43,703 nucleotides of DNA from the NCBI GenBank assembly GCA_016786745.1, contig JAEUVS010000081.1, positions 1-43,703 on the forward strand, in the 5' to 3' direction. Both the position numbers and the translations under genes were made by a program. The notes beneath the pieces are model-generated. The model was not told the origin of the DNA. It searched no databases and saw only the letters and a list, made by a program, of their open reading frames with translations. Below are positions 1-9,294 of the stretch, piece after piece. This DNA comes from Chitinophagaceae bacterium (lineage in GTDB: Bacteria; Bacteroidota; Bacteroidia; Chitinophagales; Chitinophagaceae). Position 1 is the stretch's first letter, and each line of letters begins with the position of its first letter.

Positions 1-1
1 G

Positions 2-2311
2 GAAGGTGAAGGAGTGGAGATAAACGGCGGCGTATGGAGATATCATCCTACCAAAGACAAATTCGAGGTGGTGGCCCATGGATTCAGCAACCCCTGGGGT
101 ATTGACTACGATGCCAAAGGACAATTATTTATTACTGCATGTGTGATACCGCATTTGTGGCACGTGATTCCAGGCGGAATTTATCACCGCCAGGGCGGGC
201 AGCATTTCAATCCTTATGTATACGACGATATCAAAACGATAGCCGATCACAGCCACAGGTCGGCGCATGGAGGCGCGCGGATATATTTGTCGGATGCGTT
301 TCCATCGTCTGAATACGGAAGGATATTCATGGCAAACATTCATGAACACGGAATATTGTCGGATGTGTTGGAGCATAAGGGATCGGGATTCAGCGGCCAC
401 CACGGCGATGATTTCATGATGGCAAACAATGCCCAGTTTGTAGGATTTAGTATGGAGATCGGTCCCGAAGGAGCGCTGTATGTTCTCGATTGGCACGACG
501 CGGATATATGCGGTGCGGATGTATTGAATAAAGAAACAGGAAGAATTTTTCGGGTAACTCCGCAGCAATCGCTCGCTGAAAACTGGGCGGGTCGTTACGA
601 TGATATTTCTAAATTGACAGATGATCAACTCGTGCAACTGCAAACCAGTAAAAGTGAATGGCATGCGAGAAGAGCCAGGCTGGTATTGCAGAACAGGGCC
701 TCAAAAAAATCTTTAAGCGCATCTGTGCAAAGTAAATTAAGACAATTGATGTCGTCGTCTGCAAACGCCGATTGGCGGTTGAGAGCCTTATGGTCGCTGC
801 ATGTTACGGGAGGAATTAACAACAACGAATTGCTTGCATTGCTCGATGATAAAGATGAATACATGCGGGCGTGGGCGGTACAGTTATTGTGCGAAGACAA
901 AACACCGCCTAAAGAAGCCGTGCAGAAATTTTTGGCTGCGGCAGGAGCTGACCGTTCCCCGGTTGTAAGGCTTTATATTGCTTCAGCATTACAACGGATC
1001 GACAACGCTTCGAGATGGGATATCGCTGAAAAACTTCTTGCTCATGCCGAAGACAGCGCCGATCATAACATTCCAAAAATGATATGGTTTGCGGTAGAGC
1101 CGTTGGTAAAAGAGAAAGCTTCAAGGTTTCTCTCGTTAACGCAGAAAAGCCAGGTACCGCTTGTTACACGCTTCATCGCCCGCCGTGCTGTTGACGAAAA
1201 CAAGCTGGATGAATTGATGAATCTGCTCGGCCAGTCTTCTTCACCAAAATTTGAAATTCTTGCAGGCATGAGAGATGGACTTACCGGCCGTTATGATTTA
1301 AAAGCGCCGGCGTCGTGGAAAAGTGTCTATGCAACTCTTTCCAATTCTGGTGATAAACGTATCGCACAACTTGCGCTTTCGGTATCACAACAATTTGGAG
1401 ATACAGAAGCTGCACAACGCCTGCTGGCGACTTTGCGTAACAACAGCGCCTCCATTGAAGAGCGGCGTGAAGCGATGCAGGGACTTGCAAACAGGCAACT
1501 TGATGAATTGGTGCCGCTACTACCCGGATATTTAAAGAATCCTGATTTGAGAATTGATGCTATAAGAGCGGTAGCAGCTTACGATGATCGTGAACTGGGT
1601 GATCTGCTTATGAAAATGTATCCTTCGTCTGATCAGAAAGAAAAGCTCGAGATTATTCAAACATTGTCTTCGCGGCAAACCTATGGCTGGATGCTTACTA
1701 ATGCGCTTCGGTCGAACAAAATTCCCAAATCCGAAGTGCCTGTATATTGTGCCCGTCAACTTTTGAGAGTAGTGGGCAGCGGGTTCCTCGAGGTGTGGGG
1801 ACCTCTTGAAGAGTCCGGCGCCGATCGTGTGGCTTATTCGAAATACAAACGGATACTTAATCAGCAATCATTGCTGCACGCAAATCCGGCAAAAGGAAAA
1901 GAAGTGTTTATGAACACGTGCGGTCCATGTCATAAGTTATATAATGACGGCGGTTCTATTGGTCCTGATCTTACTGGTTCCAACCGGAGAAATATCGATT
2001 ACCTGTTAGCTAATATTCTCGAACCATCAGCTGAGATACAGGACGACTATAAAATGGTTGTTGTCAGCACCCGCGACGGTCGGAATTACTCCGGGAACAT
2101 TATCAGTCAGAATGATCGCCAGGTAACGTTGCGCATTGTAGGTAAAGAACCAGTTGTGTTGAACAAGTCATCTATCCAGACGATGGAAACTACTCCCGTC
2201 TCGATGATGCCTGCGGGCTTGCTCAACAATCTTCCGGATAATGACGTAGTAAATCTTGTTTCTTATTTGTCGTCCGAATTTCCCGTAGGAAAAGCGACGG
2301 ATAAAAAATAG
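2..2311 (+). CDS. PVC-type membrane-bound dehydrogenase with C-terminal haem domain (5' partial)
   Basis: The reading frame is open to the window edge. Codons before the first possible GTG (position 14) read E-G-E-G, so the true start lies outside the window. The N-terminal part looks like the beta-propeller of the TIGR02604 membrane-bound dehydrogenases (GFSNPWGIDYD, EIGPEGALYVLDWHD). A long helical HEAT-like stretch follows, at about residues 200-600 counted from position 14. The C-terminus is a TIGR02603-type haem-binding domain with CGPCH at residues 636-640, then GPDLTGSNRR and NILEPSAEI. The family is best known from Planctomycetes and Verrucomicrobia and also occurs in Bacteroidota, and is thought to oxidise sugars or alcohols in the periplasm. 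Substrate is unknown. The stop is 4 bp before the next gene, a Gfo/Idh/MocA oxidoreductase, so the two are probably co-transcribed. Confidence 0.9.
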   Translation, partial: EGEGVEINGGVWRYHPTKDKFEVVAHGFSNPWGIDYDAKGQLFITACVIPHLWHVIPGGIYHRQGGQHFNPYVYDDIKTIADHSHRSAHGGARIYLSDAFPSSEYGRIFMANIHEHGILSDVLEHKGSGFSGHHGDDFMMANNAQFVGFSMEIGPEGALYVLDWHDADICGADVLNKETGRIFRVTPQQSLAENWAGRYDDISKLTDDQLVQLQTSKSEWHARRARLVLQNRASKKSLSASVQSKLRQLMSSSANADWRLRALWSLHVTGGINNNELLALLDDKDEYMRAWAVQLLCEDKTPPKEAVQKFLAAAGADRSPVVRLYIASALQRIDNASRWDIAEKLLAHAEDSADHNIPKMIWFAVEPLVKEKASRFLSLTQKSQVPLVTRFIARRAVDENKLDELMNLLGQSSSPKFEILAGMRDGLTGRYDLKAPASWKSVYATLSNSGDKRIAQLALSVSQQFGDTEAAQRLLATLRNNSASIEERREAMQGLANRQLDELVPLLPGYLKNPDLRIDAIRAVAAYDDRELGDLLMKMYPSSDQKEKLEIIQTLSSRQTYGWMLTNALRSNKIPKSEVPVYCARQLLRVVGSGFLEVWGPLEESGADRVAYSKYKRILNQQSLLHANPAKGKEVFMNTCGPCHKLYNDGGSIGPDLTGSNRRNIDYLLANILEPSAEIQDDYKMVVVSTRDGRNYSGNIISQNDRQVTLRIVGKEPVVLNKSSIQTMETTPVSMMPAGLLNNLPDNDVVNLVSYLSSEFPVGKATDKK

Positions 2312-2315
2312 TCAT

Positions 2316-3629
2316 ATGCAAACACGCAGACAATTTCTAAACGATACGTCAAGACTCGCGGCCGCCACGGGTTTTATTTCTTTTCCCGGGGCGTTGAATG
2401 CACGTATTACGAAGCCATCGGATACTATCAACATCGCTCTGATTGGCTGTCGCGGTATGGGTTTCGGCGATCTGCAGAACGCGTTGAAAGTTCCTGGGAT
2501 AAAATGCATAGGCCTTTGTGATATAGACCGCAATGTACTCGCGCAACGGAAGAATGATGTGATCAAACTCCAGGGTAGCGAACCAATAGTATATAGTGAC
2601 TTTCGCAAAATGCTCGACAATAAAGACATTGACGCGGTAATTATCGGCACGCCCGATCACTGGCATTGCCTCCCATTCATCGCTGCATGTGAAGCTGGTA
2701 AGGAGATTTATGTTGAAAAACCACTTGCCAACAGCTTAGCCGAATGTGAGCTGATGATGCGCAGCGCCCGCAGGCATAAACGTATTGTACAGGTGGGGCA
2801 ACAACAGAGAAGTGGCCCTCATTTTATCAACGCGGTTAAATTTATCCAGGATGGAAAAATCGGCCAGGTAAGAAAGGTGAACGTATGGGGAAACTTCAAT
2901 TATGGAATTGGCCAGCCGGTGGTTCCGGACAGTGAAGTACCTGCGGGTGTTGACTACGATATGTGGCTGGGTCCTGCGCCGAAACGAAATTTCAACAAGA
3001 ATCGCTTTCATAGTAATTGGAGAATGTTTTGGGATTATGGAGGCGGATTGCTCACCGACTGGGGTGTGCACCTGCTTGATGTGGCATTGTGGGCAATGGA
3101 TGTGAAGACTATGCCATTATCTGTAACGGCTACGGGCGGAAATTTTGCTTTCGCTGATCATGCGCATGAAACTTTCGATACGATGTCTGTCAGCTACCAG
3201 CTGAAAGATCTTGTAATCAACTGGGAACATACGGCCGGCATACAAACGGGGCCGTATAACCGAAGCTATGGACTTGCATTTGTGGGCAACAATGGCACAC
3301 TGGTTATTGATAGAAACGGGTGGGAGCTGATACCTGAGGTAGACGAAGGAAAGTACAAAACGCCCGCGGTACCGAAATCAGGTGGGAGCGAATCGCATGA
3401 GTTGCACATGAGAAATTTTATTGAATCGGTACGGGAGAAAAGGGACCCGGTTTGTACCATTGAAATGGGACGCCTTGTAGCCATGTATGCGCATTTTGGC
3501 AACATTGCACTTAAAACGAATTCCCGGCTCGTATTCGATGAGCAGGCGTTTAATTTTGGCGACAACTCCGCCGCTAACGCGCTGATCGCCCCGGCATACC
3601 GTACTCCATGGGTGTTGCCAAAAATTTAA
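2316..3629 (+). CDS. Gfo/Idh/MocA family oxidoreductase, Tat-exported
   Basis: This 437-residue protein starts with a twin-arginine leader (TRRQFLND, residues 3-10). A Rossmann fold with the nucleotide-binding loop GCRGMG (44-49) follows, then the family motif EKP (134-136) and the C-terminal substrate domain containing GGGLLTDWGVHLLD. Relatives oxidise or reduce sugars and inositols with bound NAD(P). A Tat leader fits a protein that folds with its nucleotide in the cytoplasm and is then exported. The ATG lies 4 bp after the stop of the haem dehydrogenase gene, which suggests a two-gene unit. Bacteroidota often pair these two families in glycoside-oxidation loci. The exact substrate cannot be read from the sequence. 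Confidence 0.92.
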   Translation: MQTRRQFLNDTSRLAAATGFISFPGALNARITKPSDTINIALIGCRGMGFGDLQNALKVPGIKCIGLCDIDRNVLAQRKNDVIKLQGSEPIVYSDFRKMLDNKDIDAVIIGTPDHWHCLPFIAACEAGKEIYVEKPLANSLAECELMMRSARRHKRIVQVGQQQRSGPHFINAVKFIQDGKIGQVRKVNVWGNFNYGIGQPVVPDSEVPAGVDYDMWLGPAPKRNFNKNRFHSNWRMFWDYGGGLLTDWGVHLLDVALWAMDVKTMPLSVTATGGNFAFADHAHETFDTMSVSYQLKDLVINWEHTAGIQTGPYNRSYGLAFVGNNGTLVIDRNGWELIPEVDEGKYKTPAVPKSGGSESHELHMRNFIESVREKRDPVCTIEMGRLVAMYAHFGNIALKTNSRLVFDEQAFNFGDNSAANALIAPAYRTPWVLPKI

Positions 3630-3698
3630 ATGATAAGTATCTCGCAACACGATCGGGAGATTTCGTATCGGGTAATCTTGAACTCTTGCTATAAGTCA

Positions 3699-4709
3699 TC
3701 ATTGCAGGATCACGGGCACTTTTCGTTGCGAAACATTCATTTTTTGCACGGGCCGCTCGTCCCATCGCTCGTTCACTACCACAGCAGTAATTTTTACCGT
3801 CACATCAACTCCAACCATAAGGTTGTCATTGATGAAGTAGAAGAAATGTTTTCCGGAGCGCGGAGAAGTCATACTTGAAAAATCATTAATCACTTTATTT
3901 TGCCTGTAGCATTTAAAAGGCTGCTTTTGCGTAGCAAGAGTGGCGTTCTGGGCGTCTAATATATAATAGGAAATATCTTCGCCTTTTTGGATGTGAGTAA
4001 AATAGGAAAAGCCATTTAAGGCAAGTGCCGCGAGCGGGCCATAACCGGGAATTTTCGCAACTATAGGAGACGCAGTTTGTGCAAATTTTTGAGTGGCCTG
4101 TTCGTAGGCTTCACGACCTTCCTGATCAACTCCTATGTAATAGCTCCATGAGACGGTGTTCGCAGGCAGGTCGAAATCAGTTAACTGCCTGGCGCCGTTA
4201 GCATTTGTTTCTGAATTCACCTTCACAACAAAATCTCTATTTATTAAAGAGGTGTCGCTGGCTGCAAGATATCTCTCGGTTTCGTTGGTGTAGGTTGTGT
4301 CATTTATGCTTGTCCACTGTACGGAAGTGTTGAAATTTCTTGATGCATCACTCGCCGGTACGCGAGCAATATGCAGCCGGCAGATTCTACCGCCAAGCGC
4401 TCCATTCGTCAGCTTAATCTGGTAAACACCCTGTCTTTGAATATTAAGCTGTTTATTTTCCACCTTACTCACTTTGAAATCTGAGAATTTTGATGAACCG
4501 GGCCATTCATTAATCTCAATTTGCTTTAATTCTTTCCCATTCACCTCCTGGAAACTGAATATTAGCTGGTCACCTTCTGCAAAACCGAAATACATTTCTT
4601 CATTTCCAAAACCACCTACTTTGATTGTGCCCTGCCATACCTCGATTGGCTGCTGGGCCAGGGAATGGAGTGTTAATAATGTCGCAATGGATAAGATAAG
4701 GTTTCTCAT
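3699..4709 (-). CDS. secreted hypothetical protein
   Basis: This 336-residue protein begins with a signal peptide (MRNLILSIATLLTLHSLAQ, probable cleavage after LAQ). I do not recognise a family. The first 120 residues are beta-rich (VWQGTIKVGG, LIFSFQEV). The middle part contains a Gly/Ala-rich segment around IPGYGPLAALALNGFS that could be a short hydrophobic loop. It has no enzyme motif I can identify. It converges on the upstream oxidoreductase, with 69 bp between the two stops. It lies next to the LuxR island, but no copy of that island's operator box was found in front of it, so I do not place it in the same regulon. Confidence 0.8.
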   Translation of the reverse strand: MRNLILSIATLLTLHSLAQQPIEVWQGTIKVGGFGNEEMYFGFAEGDQLIFSFQEVNGKELKQIEINEWPGSSKFSDFKVSKVENKQLNIQRQGVYQIKLTNGALGGRICRLHIARVPASDASRNFNTSVQWTSINDTTYTNETERYLAASDTSLINRDFVVKVNSETNANGARQLTDFDLPANTVSWSYYIGVDQEGREAYEQATQKFAQTASPIVAKIPGYGPLAALALNGFSYFTHIQKGEDISYYILDAQNATLATQKQPFKCYRQNKVINDFSSMTSPRSGKHFFYFINDNLMVGVDVTVKITAVVVNERWDERPVQKMNVSQRKVPVILQ

Positions 4710-4892
4710 AAAAGTTGTGTTGGATGCCTGTTAAAACGAATATCTTATCTATTTAGTGCGGATTTAGTCCTGGCAGGAAAAGTTTAATCAATCAGGCCTC
4801 TGGAGGCGAAAATTATTCTGATGAGGGTTATGCCTCCAGTTATATTTTCTAACAAGAACACCCTTTTCTTAAGGTAATTCCAACACAACTAC

Positions 4893-4924
4893 CAAAAAAT
4901 AGACCCGGTGTGGAAACACCGGGT
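4893..4924 (-). terminator. Rho-independent terminator of the 118-residue orphan gene
   Basis: A perfect 9-bp inverted repeat ACCCGGTGT / ACACCGGGT (4903-4911 and 4916-4924) encloses a GGAA loop. Read on the minus strand, the stem is followed after three bases by six T residues. The plus strand has no T run after the stem. It therefore terminates the minus-strand gene that ends at 4965. It sits in the 255-bp gene-free stretch 4710-4964, in which I see nothing else definite. Confidence 0.85.
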
Positions 4925-4964
4925 TAGTTAGTCTAAACCGCCTAATCAAAAGTGCTCCTTCCTG

Positions 4965-5321
4965 TCAATTATATTCTGTGTGATATTTTTTAAAGAAGTA
5001 TCCCTGGTAACCCGAATGTTCCAGGCAAAACCTCATAAACTTCATGTGGCCATACGCCGTTACAAACTCTTCCAGGTTCTCGGAATTAAAAATATTTTCT
5101 CTGCTCGATTTGAACTTGCTCCAATTATTCAGCTTGAAATAATACCAGTTCGAGAACTCCAGCGCCCATTCAAGTATTTCAGCCAGTATGCCCACATGCG
5201 TGAAGTAAGTTCTCTCTGTATCAAGCTCCTGCAACGGCCTCAAAAATATTCTCATCAGGTGCGCCGCGACATTCTCAATAAACTCCGATTGCTTTTCAAC
5301 ATCTGCAACAATCTCTTTCAT
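4965..5321 (-). CDS. hypothetical protein, 118 aa, predicted member of the LuxR-island regulon
   Basis: I do not recognise a family. The protein is small, mostly helical by composition and rich in aromatic residues (EWALEFSNWYYFKLNNW, FMRFCLEHSGYQGYFFKKY). It has no signal peptide, so it is probably cytoplasmic. Two features support it as a real gene. A strong terminator follows its stop (4893-4924). In front is a promoter of the same architecture as those of three neighbouring genes: paired boxes at 5389-5397 and 5411-5419 and a -7 element at 5348-5355. That leaves a leader of about 20 nt before the ATG at 5321. An open frame of similar length on the opposite strand has neither feature. Confidence 0.75.
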   Translation of the reverse strand: MKEIVADVEKQSEFIENVAAHLMRIFLRPLQELDTERTYFTHVGILAEILEWALEFSNWYYFKLNNWSKFKSSRENIFNSENLEEFVTAYGHMKFMRFCLEHSGYQGYFFKKYHTEYN

Positions 5322-5347
5322 GATTCAAATACTTTAATTCTATAAAA

Positions 5348-5419
5348 CAAAATTCCGTAACACCCGGCTAATTTAATTCCGGTGAACTCCCTATTTATCC
5401 ATTAAAAATTCCCTATTTT
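5348..5419 (-). promoter_or_regulatory. LuxR-island promoter with paired operator boxes (orphan gene)
   Basis: On the minus strand the boxes are AAAATAGGG (5419-5411) and TAAATAGGG (5397-5389), direct repeats 22 bp apart. The sequence GAATTTTG (5355-5348) matches the Bacteroidota -7 consensus TAnnTTTG at all but the first base, and its last G lies exactly 41 bp beyond the end of the second box. No -33 TTTG element is evident, as expected for an activator-dependent promoter. The upstream box overlaps the last codons and stop of the regulator gene (5413-5415). Confidence 0.7.
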
Positions 5420-8007
5420 ATAAGTTCGAGACGTGTGGCCTCATTTACGGCCTTCGCGCGTGAATTCACTTCGAGCTTGAAGAATATAGCAGATATATGA
5501 TGATCAACTGTTTTTGCAGATATAAACAGCCTGTTTGCGATTTCTTTATTTTGTAATCCGTCCTTCAGCAATTGCAGCACATCCATTTCGCGTCCCGTCA
5601 GAAACGCAGGATTAGACATGGTAGATCGCCGCATCCCTCTTGGTATACTCTTAATCCCCGCAGAACGCATTTGTTGTTTCATTCTCTCACAAGCCATTTC
5701 AGCGCCTAACTCTTTCATAATTGCCAATGCATTTTTCTTGTCATCCTCATTTCCTTCAAACAACATCATCGCCGAATAATAACTATTACCCTTATTCTCC
5801 CAGTAGGCAGCTGAACGCTGCGCCTTCGCTGCAGTGCTCACGTCAAAACCCTCTGCAATTATATCGACTTCGACCCGCTGATTTCTTGTTTTTTTAAGCC
5901 AGAAAGAAAATTCATTCTTGTCGATATAATAAAACGATTTGGCGATATTCTTCACTACAAATTTTAAATCGTGCGCCTCGATAATTTCCTGGCCGGTCAA
6001 CCACTCATATTCCAGTAACGCAGTCATCGCAGGAGCAATCAGCTGCCACTCGTTTCTTTCAAAAGCCATCTGCCTTGCCTGTAATAGCATCGGCAGAACA
6101 TCGGTGTCAGCCGTCCGCATAGTCACCAACGCAACAATCAGCGTAGCATAAATTTTAAACGTGCCTTCGGTTTTACCTGCAAGCAGCGAGTTTGCAGTAG
6201 CCAGCGCCTCAGCAATATTTCCTTTTTCAAGCTGAAATTTAGCCTTTACCGCAAGCATGCAACACATCCAATAGCTTAAATCACGCTCTTCAGAATATAA
6301 AATGCCATCTTCCAGGTACTTCTCTACAACATCATAGTCCTTTATCTTCATCGCATTGCCTGCAAGGTTAGTATAAGCTCTCGCCGCGTGCTCATCGAGC
6401 GAATTACGCAAGGCAATGTCGAGGCTTGTTTTCAGTTGTTCTACACCTGCCTGCTGCTCATTAGCAACATACATGCGTACTGTTCCCATCGAGTTGAGTG
6501 CATGGCAAATCGCATCTTCATCATTTACCTCTTCCGCAACCTGTATGGCCAGCTTCCCCCACTTTACCGTTTCTTCAAATTCATCAGCCAGCATTTTTAA
6601 GTGAGCCATCGCGCTGTACGCCCGCGCCTTGGCAATCGACGACGGCGCATTGCGAAACACATCTACAGCGTCCTGGCCCAGTTGAAGAGAAACCTTTCTG
6701 TTACCATCCAGCCACGACAGGCGCGACAAAAAGCGAACACAACCCGCAATCTTTTCTACATCGTTGGTTTTTTTAAGAAGCTGTAACCTCTTCGACGTAT
6801 ATAGAATGGCCTGCTTTATATTACTGGTGAGATAGCATTCATACGCATATGCGTCATACAACGAAATCAGCACATTTTCGTCGTTGTGCCTGTAATATTC
6901 AATGGCTGTCTGCAACAATTTTGCAGCCTCGATATGTGCGCCTACTGCAGCAGCTTCCTTTGCTGCGAGGGGAGCGAAGCGAACAACAACTTCGTGATCA
7001 TTTGCATTCTTCGCGTGATGCACGATCCGCTCTATCTTATGATTACATTCAAAATTGGGTAAGAAAAGGTCCAGTATGCGTTTATTCAGTTTGATCCTCT
7101 TCAACGGTGTCAGCGAAGCCTCAATCGCCCTTCTGAATAACTCGTGCTTAAAAAATATCCTGTCGTTTTCGTGAATCAATATCTGCAGTTGCCGGCAGTT
7201 CTCTATGGCTTCGAGATAACTCGGATCCAACCGCTCAACATATTTCGCCTCGAGGCTGCCCGGCACCACCGAAAGCAATTCCCACACCTGGCGGGTTTTT
7301 TCTGATGTTCTGTGGTAGGCCGACATGATCGCGTCTCTTACAGTAGCGGGAACACTTTCATGATAGCTCGCAAGAATTTCATTAACAAAAAACGGGTTGC
7401 CACCGGAAACTTTGAAAACGTCCTCGCCATCATATCCTCTTTCTTCGGCCAGCATCTTTACTGCCTGCAACGAAAGTGGCGCGAGTTCGATACGTGTATA
7501 TGAGTCAGGAGAAAGCTGACCGATCACGCTGGTAAACGGATGATGAGAGTGAATTTCATTATCCCTTACGGTACAGATAAACAAGCATGGCAGCTGAGTG
7601 ATCCGCCGCGCAATAAATTTGATAAAATCGTAAGTAGCCTCGTCCGCCCAATGTATATCTTCAAAAATCAAAATGCAGGTACTATCCTGCATTTTCAACT
7701 CCTGGAAAAACTTTGAGAACAGCCCGGCGCGGTCATGCATATCCGTTGCATCATGTATGAGATTGCGATCAATCTGCCACGCTATATCGTAGAGCGGCGC
7801 TAACGGTCGCGGAGCGAACAACGCATCGCATACACCTTCGAATATCTTATATTCTTTGCCAACATTTTTACGCAGGGCTTTAAGCAAAGAAGTTTTACCT
7901 ATGCCAGACTCACCGTACACAAATATGCTGTGGCCTTCACCTTCCTCAACTGCAGAAAGTTTTGTTTGAAGTAAAGACAGGTAACTGTCTCTTTCAATGA
8001 GCTCCAT
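5413..8007 (-). CDS. LuxR-family transcriptional regulator with AAA ATPase and TPR-like sensor (MalT/LAL type)
   Basis: From the ATG at 8007 the protein has 864 residues. A TTG 27 bp further upstream would add nine residues without any family feature, so I prefer the ATG. The order is an AAA/NACHT-type ATPase with Walker A GESGIGKT (32-39) and Walker B ILIFED (112-117), a long helical TPR-like region (about 330-780), and a C-terminal LuxR helix-turn-helix (about 799-864: LTGREMDVLQLL, NKEIANRLFISAKTVDHHI). This is the layout of MalT and the large ATP-binding LuxR regulators, which become DNA-binding on sensing an inducer and bind direct repeats. The paired 9-bp boxes in front of its four neighbour genes are the likely binding sites. 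One pair (8021-8051) begins 13 bp upstream of its own ATG, so autoregulation is plausible. Confidence 0.93.
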   Translation of the reverse strand: MELIERDSYLSLLQTKLSAVEEGEGHSIFVYGESGIGKTSLLKALRKNVGKEYKIFEGVCDALFAPRPLAPLYDIAWQIDRNLIHDATDMHDRAGLFSKFFQELKMQDSTCILIFEDIHWADEATYDFIKFIARRITQLPCLFICTVRDNEIHSHHPFTSVIGQLSPDSYTRIELAPLSLQAVKMLAEERGYDGEDVFKVSGGNPFFVNEILASYHESVPATVRDAIMSAYHRTSEKTRQVWELLSVVPGSLEAKYVERLDPSYLEAIENCRQLQILIHENDRIFFKHELFRRAIEASLTPLKRIKLNKRILDLFLPNFECNHKIERIVHHAKNANDHEVVVRFAPLAAKEAAAVGAHIEAAKLLQTAIEYYRHNDENVLISLYDAYAYECYLTSNIKQAILYTSKRLQLLKKTNDVEKIAGCVRFLSRLSWLDGNRKVSLQLGQDAVDVFRNAPSSIAKARAYSAMAHLKMLADEFEETVKWGKLAIQVAEEVNDEDAICHALNSMGTVRMYVANEQQAGVEQLKTSLDIALRNSLDEHAARAYTNLAGNAMKIKDYDVVEKYLEDGILYSEERDLSYWMCCMLAVKAKFQLEKGNIAEALATANSLLAGKTEGTFKIYATLIVALVTMRTADTDVLPMLLQARQMAFERNEWQLIAPAMTALLEYEWLTGQEIIEAHDLKFVVKNIAKSFYYIDKNEFSFWLKKTRNQRVEVDIIAEGFDVSTAAKAQRSAAYWENKGNSYYSAMMLFEGNEDDKKNALAIMKELGAEMACERMKQQMRSAGIKSIPRGMRRSTMSNPAFLTGREMDVLQLLKDGLQNKEIANRLFISAKTVDHHISAIFFKLEVNSRAKAVNEATRLELIK

Positions 8008-8020
8008 TATTGTAGATTGA

Positions 8021-8092
8021 AAAATCGGGTACAAGTTATTTTAAAATAGGGACAATACCTTAATACTCCCTCAGCGTAATATGGTTGCTTTG
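8021..8092 (+). promoter_or_regulatory. LuxR-island promoter with paired operator boxes (TIGR03118 gene)
   Basis: The boxes are AAAATCGGG (8021-8029) and AAAATAGGG (8043-8051), direct repeats 22 bp apart. TTGCTTTG (8085-8092) fits TAnnTTTG at seven of eight positions, and its last G is exactly 41 bp after the second box. This puts transcription start near 8099 and leaves about 46 nt before the ATG at 8145. It rules out the TTG at 8085 as translation start, because that codon lies inside the -7 element. The boxes also lie in the upstream region of the divergent regulator gene. Confidence 0.72.
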
Positions 8093-8144
8093 CGCTTCTT
8101 TAATATTTTTTTCACACTTAATTAATTTCAAATTTTTACTCAGT

Positions 8145-9266
8145 ATGAAGAACAAGTTTTTTGGAGAGATGGGTAGGGTAGTGCCGATAGCCATGTTAGC
8201 TGCGCTGGCTTCGTGCCACAAACCGGATGTACCTCACCAGGCATTGCGCAATTTTGAACAGGTGAACCTTGTAGCTAATAAAGAGAAATATCACCCTAAA
8301 ACGATTGATCCTACGCTTATTAATGGTTTTGGTATGGATTGGTCACCTACCGGTCTTGCATGGGTAAATTCAGTTGGCGGGCATGTAAGTGAGATATACA
8401 ACGCCGACGGCTCAATAGGAAGGCCTGCAGTAAAAATACCTTCTCCTGCAGATACAATTAACGGCCTGCCGACAGGCGTTGTCTTCAGTGGAGGTAAAGG
8501 TTTCCAGATACCGGGCGGCACGGCTACATTCCTTTTCAGCGGTTTCGATGGCGTGATATCAGGTTGGAATCCCGCTGCGAACCTTACTGCTAAACGATTG
8601 AAAAACCCGAATGGCGCGGGGTATACAGGCATCGCCATTTCAAGGCATTCGGCACAGAACTTCCTGTATGCAGCAAACTTTGCAGCGAATAAGATAGATG
8701 TGTGGGACACCACGCTGTCGAAAGTAAACATGTCTTTTTCCGATCCGTCCATACCCCAGGGGTTTTCACCCTACAATATCCAGAGTGTGGGCGAGGTACT
8801 TTTTGTGCTCTATGCCGAACGAGGGTCGAGTGGGCTTCCCGTGGCAGGCAAAGGCAAAGGATATGTAAATATTTTTTCGGCGGATGGCAGACTGATTCAC
8901 CGGTTGGCTTCAGAAGGGCCGCTGAATATTCCCTGGGGGATTGCAATGGCGCCTGCAGGCTTTTTACAAAGCGATGATCTTGGAGAGCGCGATGCCAATG
9001 CAAAATATGAAGGTGGACAACCTGACGTTTTCAATGGCCAGGTGTTGCTAATAGGCAATTTCGGCGATGGTCGTATCAATGTTTATTCAACCGAAGGTGC
9101 ATTCCTCGGACCACTTAGTTCAAAAAATAAACCGATTGTGATTGACGGATTGTGGGCGCTTTCGTTTCCACCATCTACTGCTTCAATCGATCCGAAACGA
9201 TTATATTTTACTGCCGGGCCTGAAAAAGAAACTGACGGGTTATTTGGATATGTGATAAAGCGATAG
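8145..9266 (+). CDS. TIGR03118 family lipoprotein (beta-propeller)
   Basis: This 373-residue protein begins at the ATG at 8145. The leader MKNKFFGEMG... ends in the lipobox LASC, with Cys near residue 24, so it is probably anchored to a membrane. The body shows the conserved phrases of TIGR03118: FEQVNLVANKEKY, LINGFGMDWSPTGLAWV, FLYAANFAANKIDVWD, GYVNIFSADG, NIPWGIAMAPAGF and LIGNFGDGRINVYS. These are blades of an NHL-like propeller. The family has no established biochemical function. The gene diverges from the LuxR regulator and has a paired-box promoter, so it is probably a direct target. It ends at a bidirectional terminator shared with the convergent methyltransferase gene. Confidence 0.9.
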   Translation: MKNKFFGEMGRVVPIAMLAALASCHKPDVPHQALRNFEQVNLVANKEKYHPKTIDPTLINGFGMDWSPTGLAWVNSVGGHVSEIYNADGSIGRPAVKIPSPADTINGLPTGVVFSGGKGFQIPGGTATFLFSGFDGVISGWNPAANLTAKRLKNPNGAGYTGIAISRHSAQNFLYAANFAANKIDVWDTTLSKVNMSFSDPSIPQGFSPYNIQSVGEVLFVLYAERGSSGLPVAGKGKGYVNIFSADGRLIHRLASEGPLNIPWGIAMAPAGFLQSDDLGERDANAKYEGGQPDVFNGQVLLIGNFGDGRINVYSTEGAFLGPLSSKNKPIVIDGLWALSFPPSTASIDPKRLYFTAGPEKETDGLFGYVIKR

Positions 9267-9294
9267 AATTTCCTTATGAAAACACGGAAAGGCG

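Noticed and set aside
4747..4755. ATCTATTTA in front of the secreted hypothetical gene as a fifth operator box
   Set aside because: It matches the box only in part. No second copy lies 22 bp away, and the position 41 bp downstream falls inside the coding region.
4980..5345. Open frame of 121 codons on the plus strand, opposite the orphan gene
   Set aside because: It is antisense to the 118-residue gene, which has both a regulon-type promoter and a terminator. The plus-strand frame has neither, and its composition is that of a shadow frame.
8085..8144. TTG start giving the TIGR03118 protein 20 more residues
   Set aside because: The TTG lies inside the -7 element at 8085-8092, and the lipoprotein leader is complete from the ATG at 8145.
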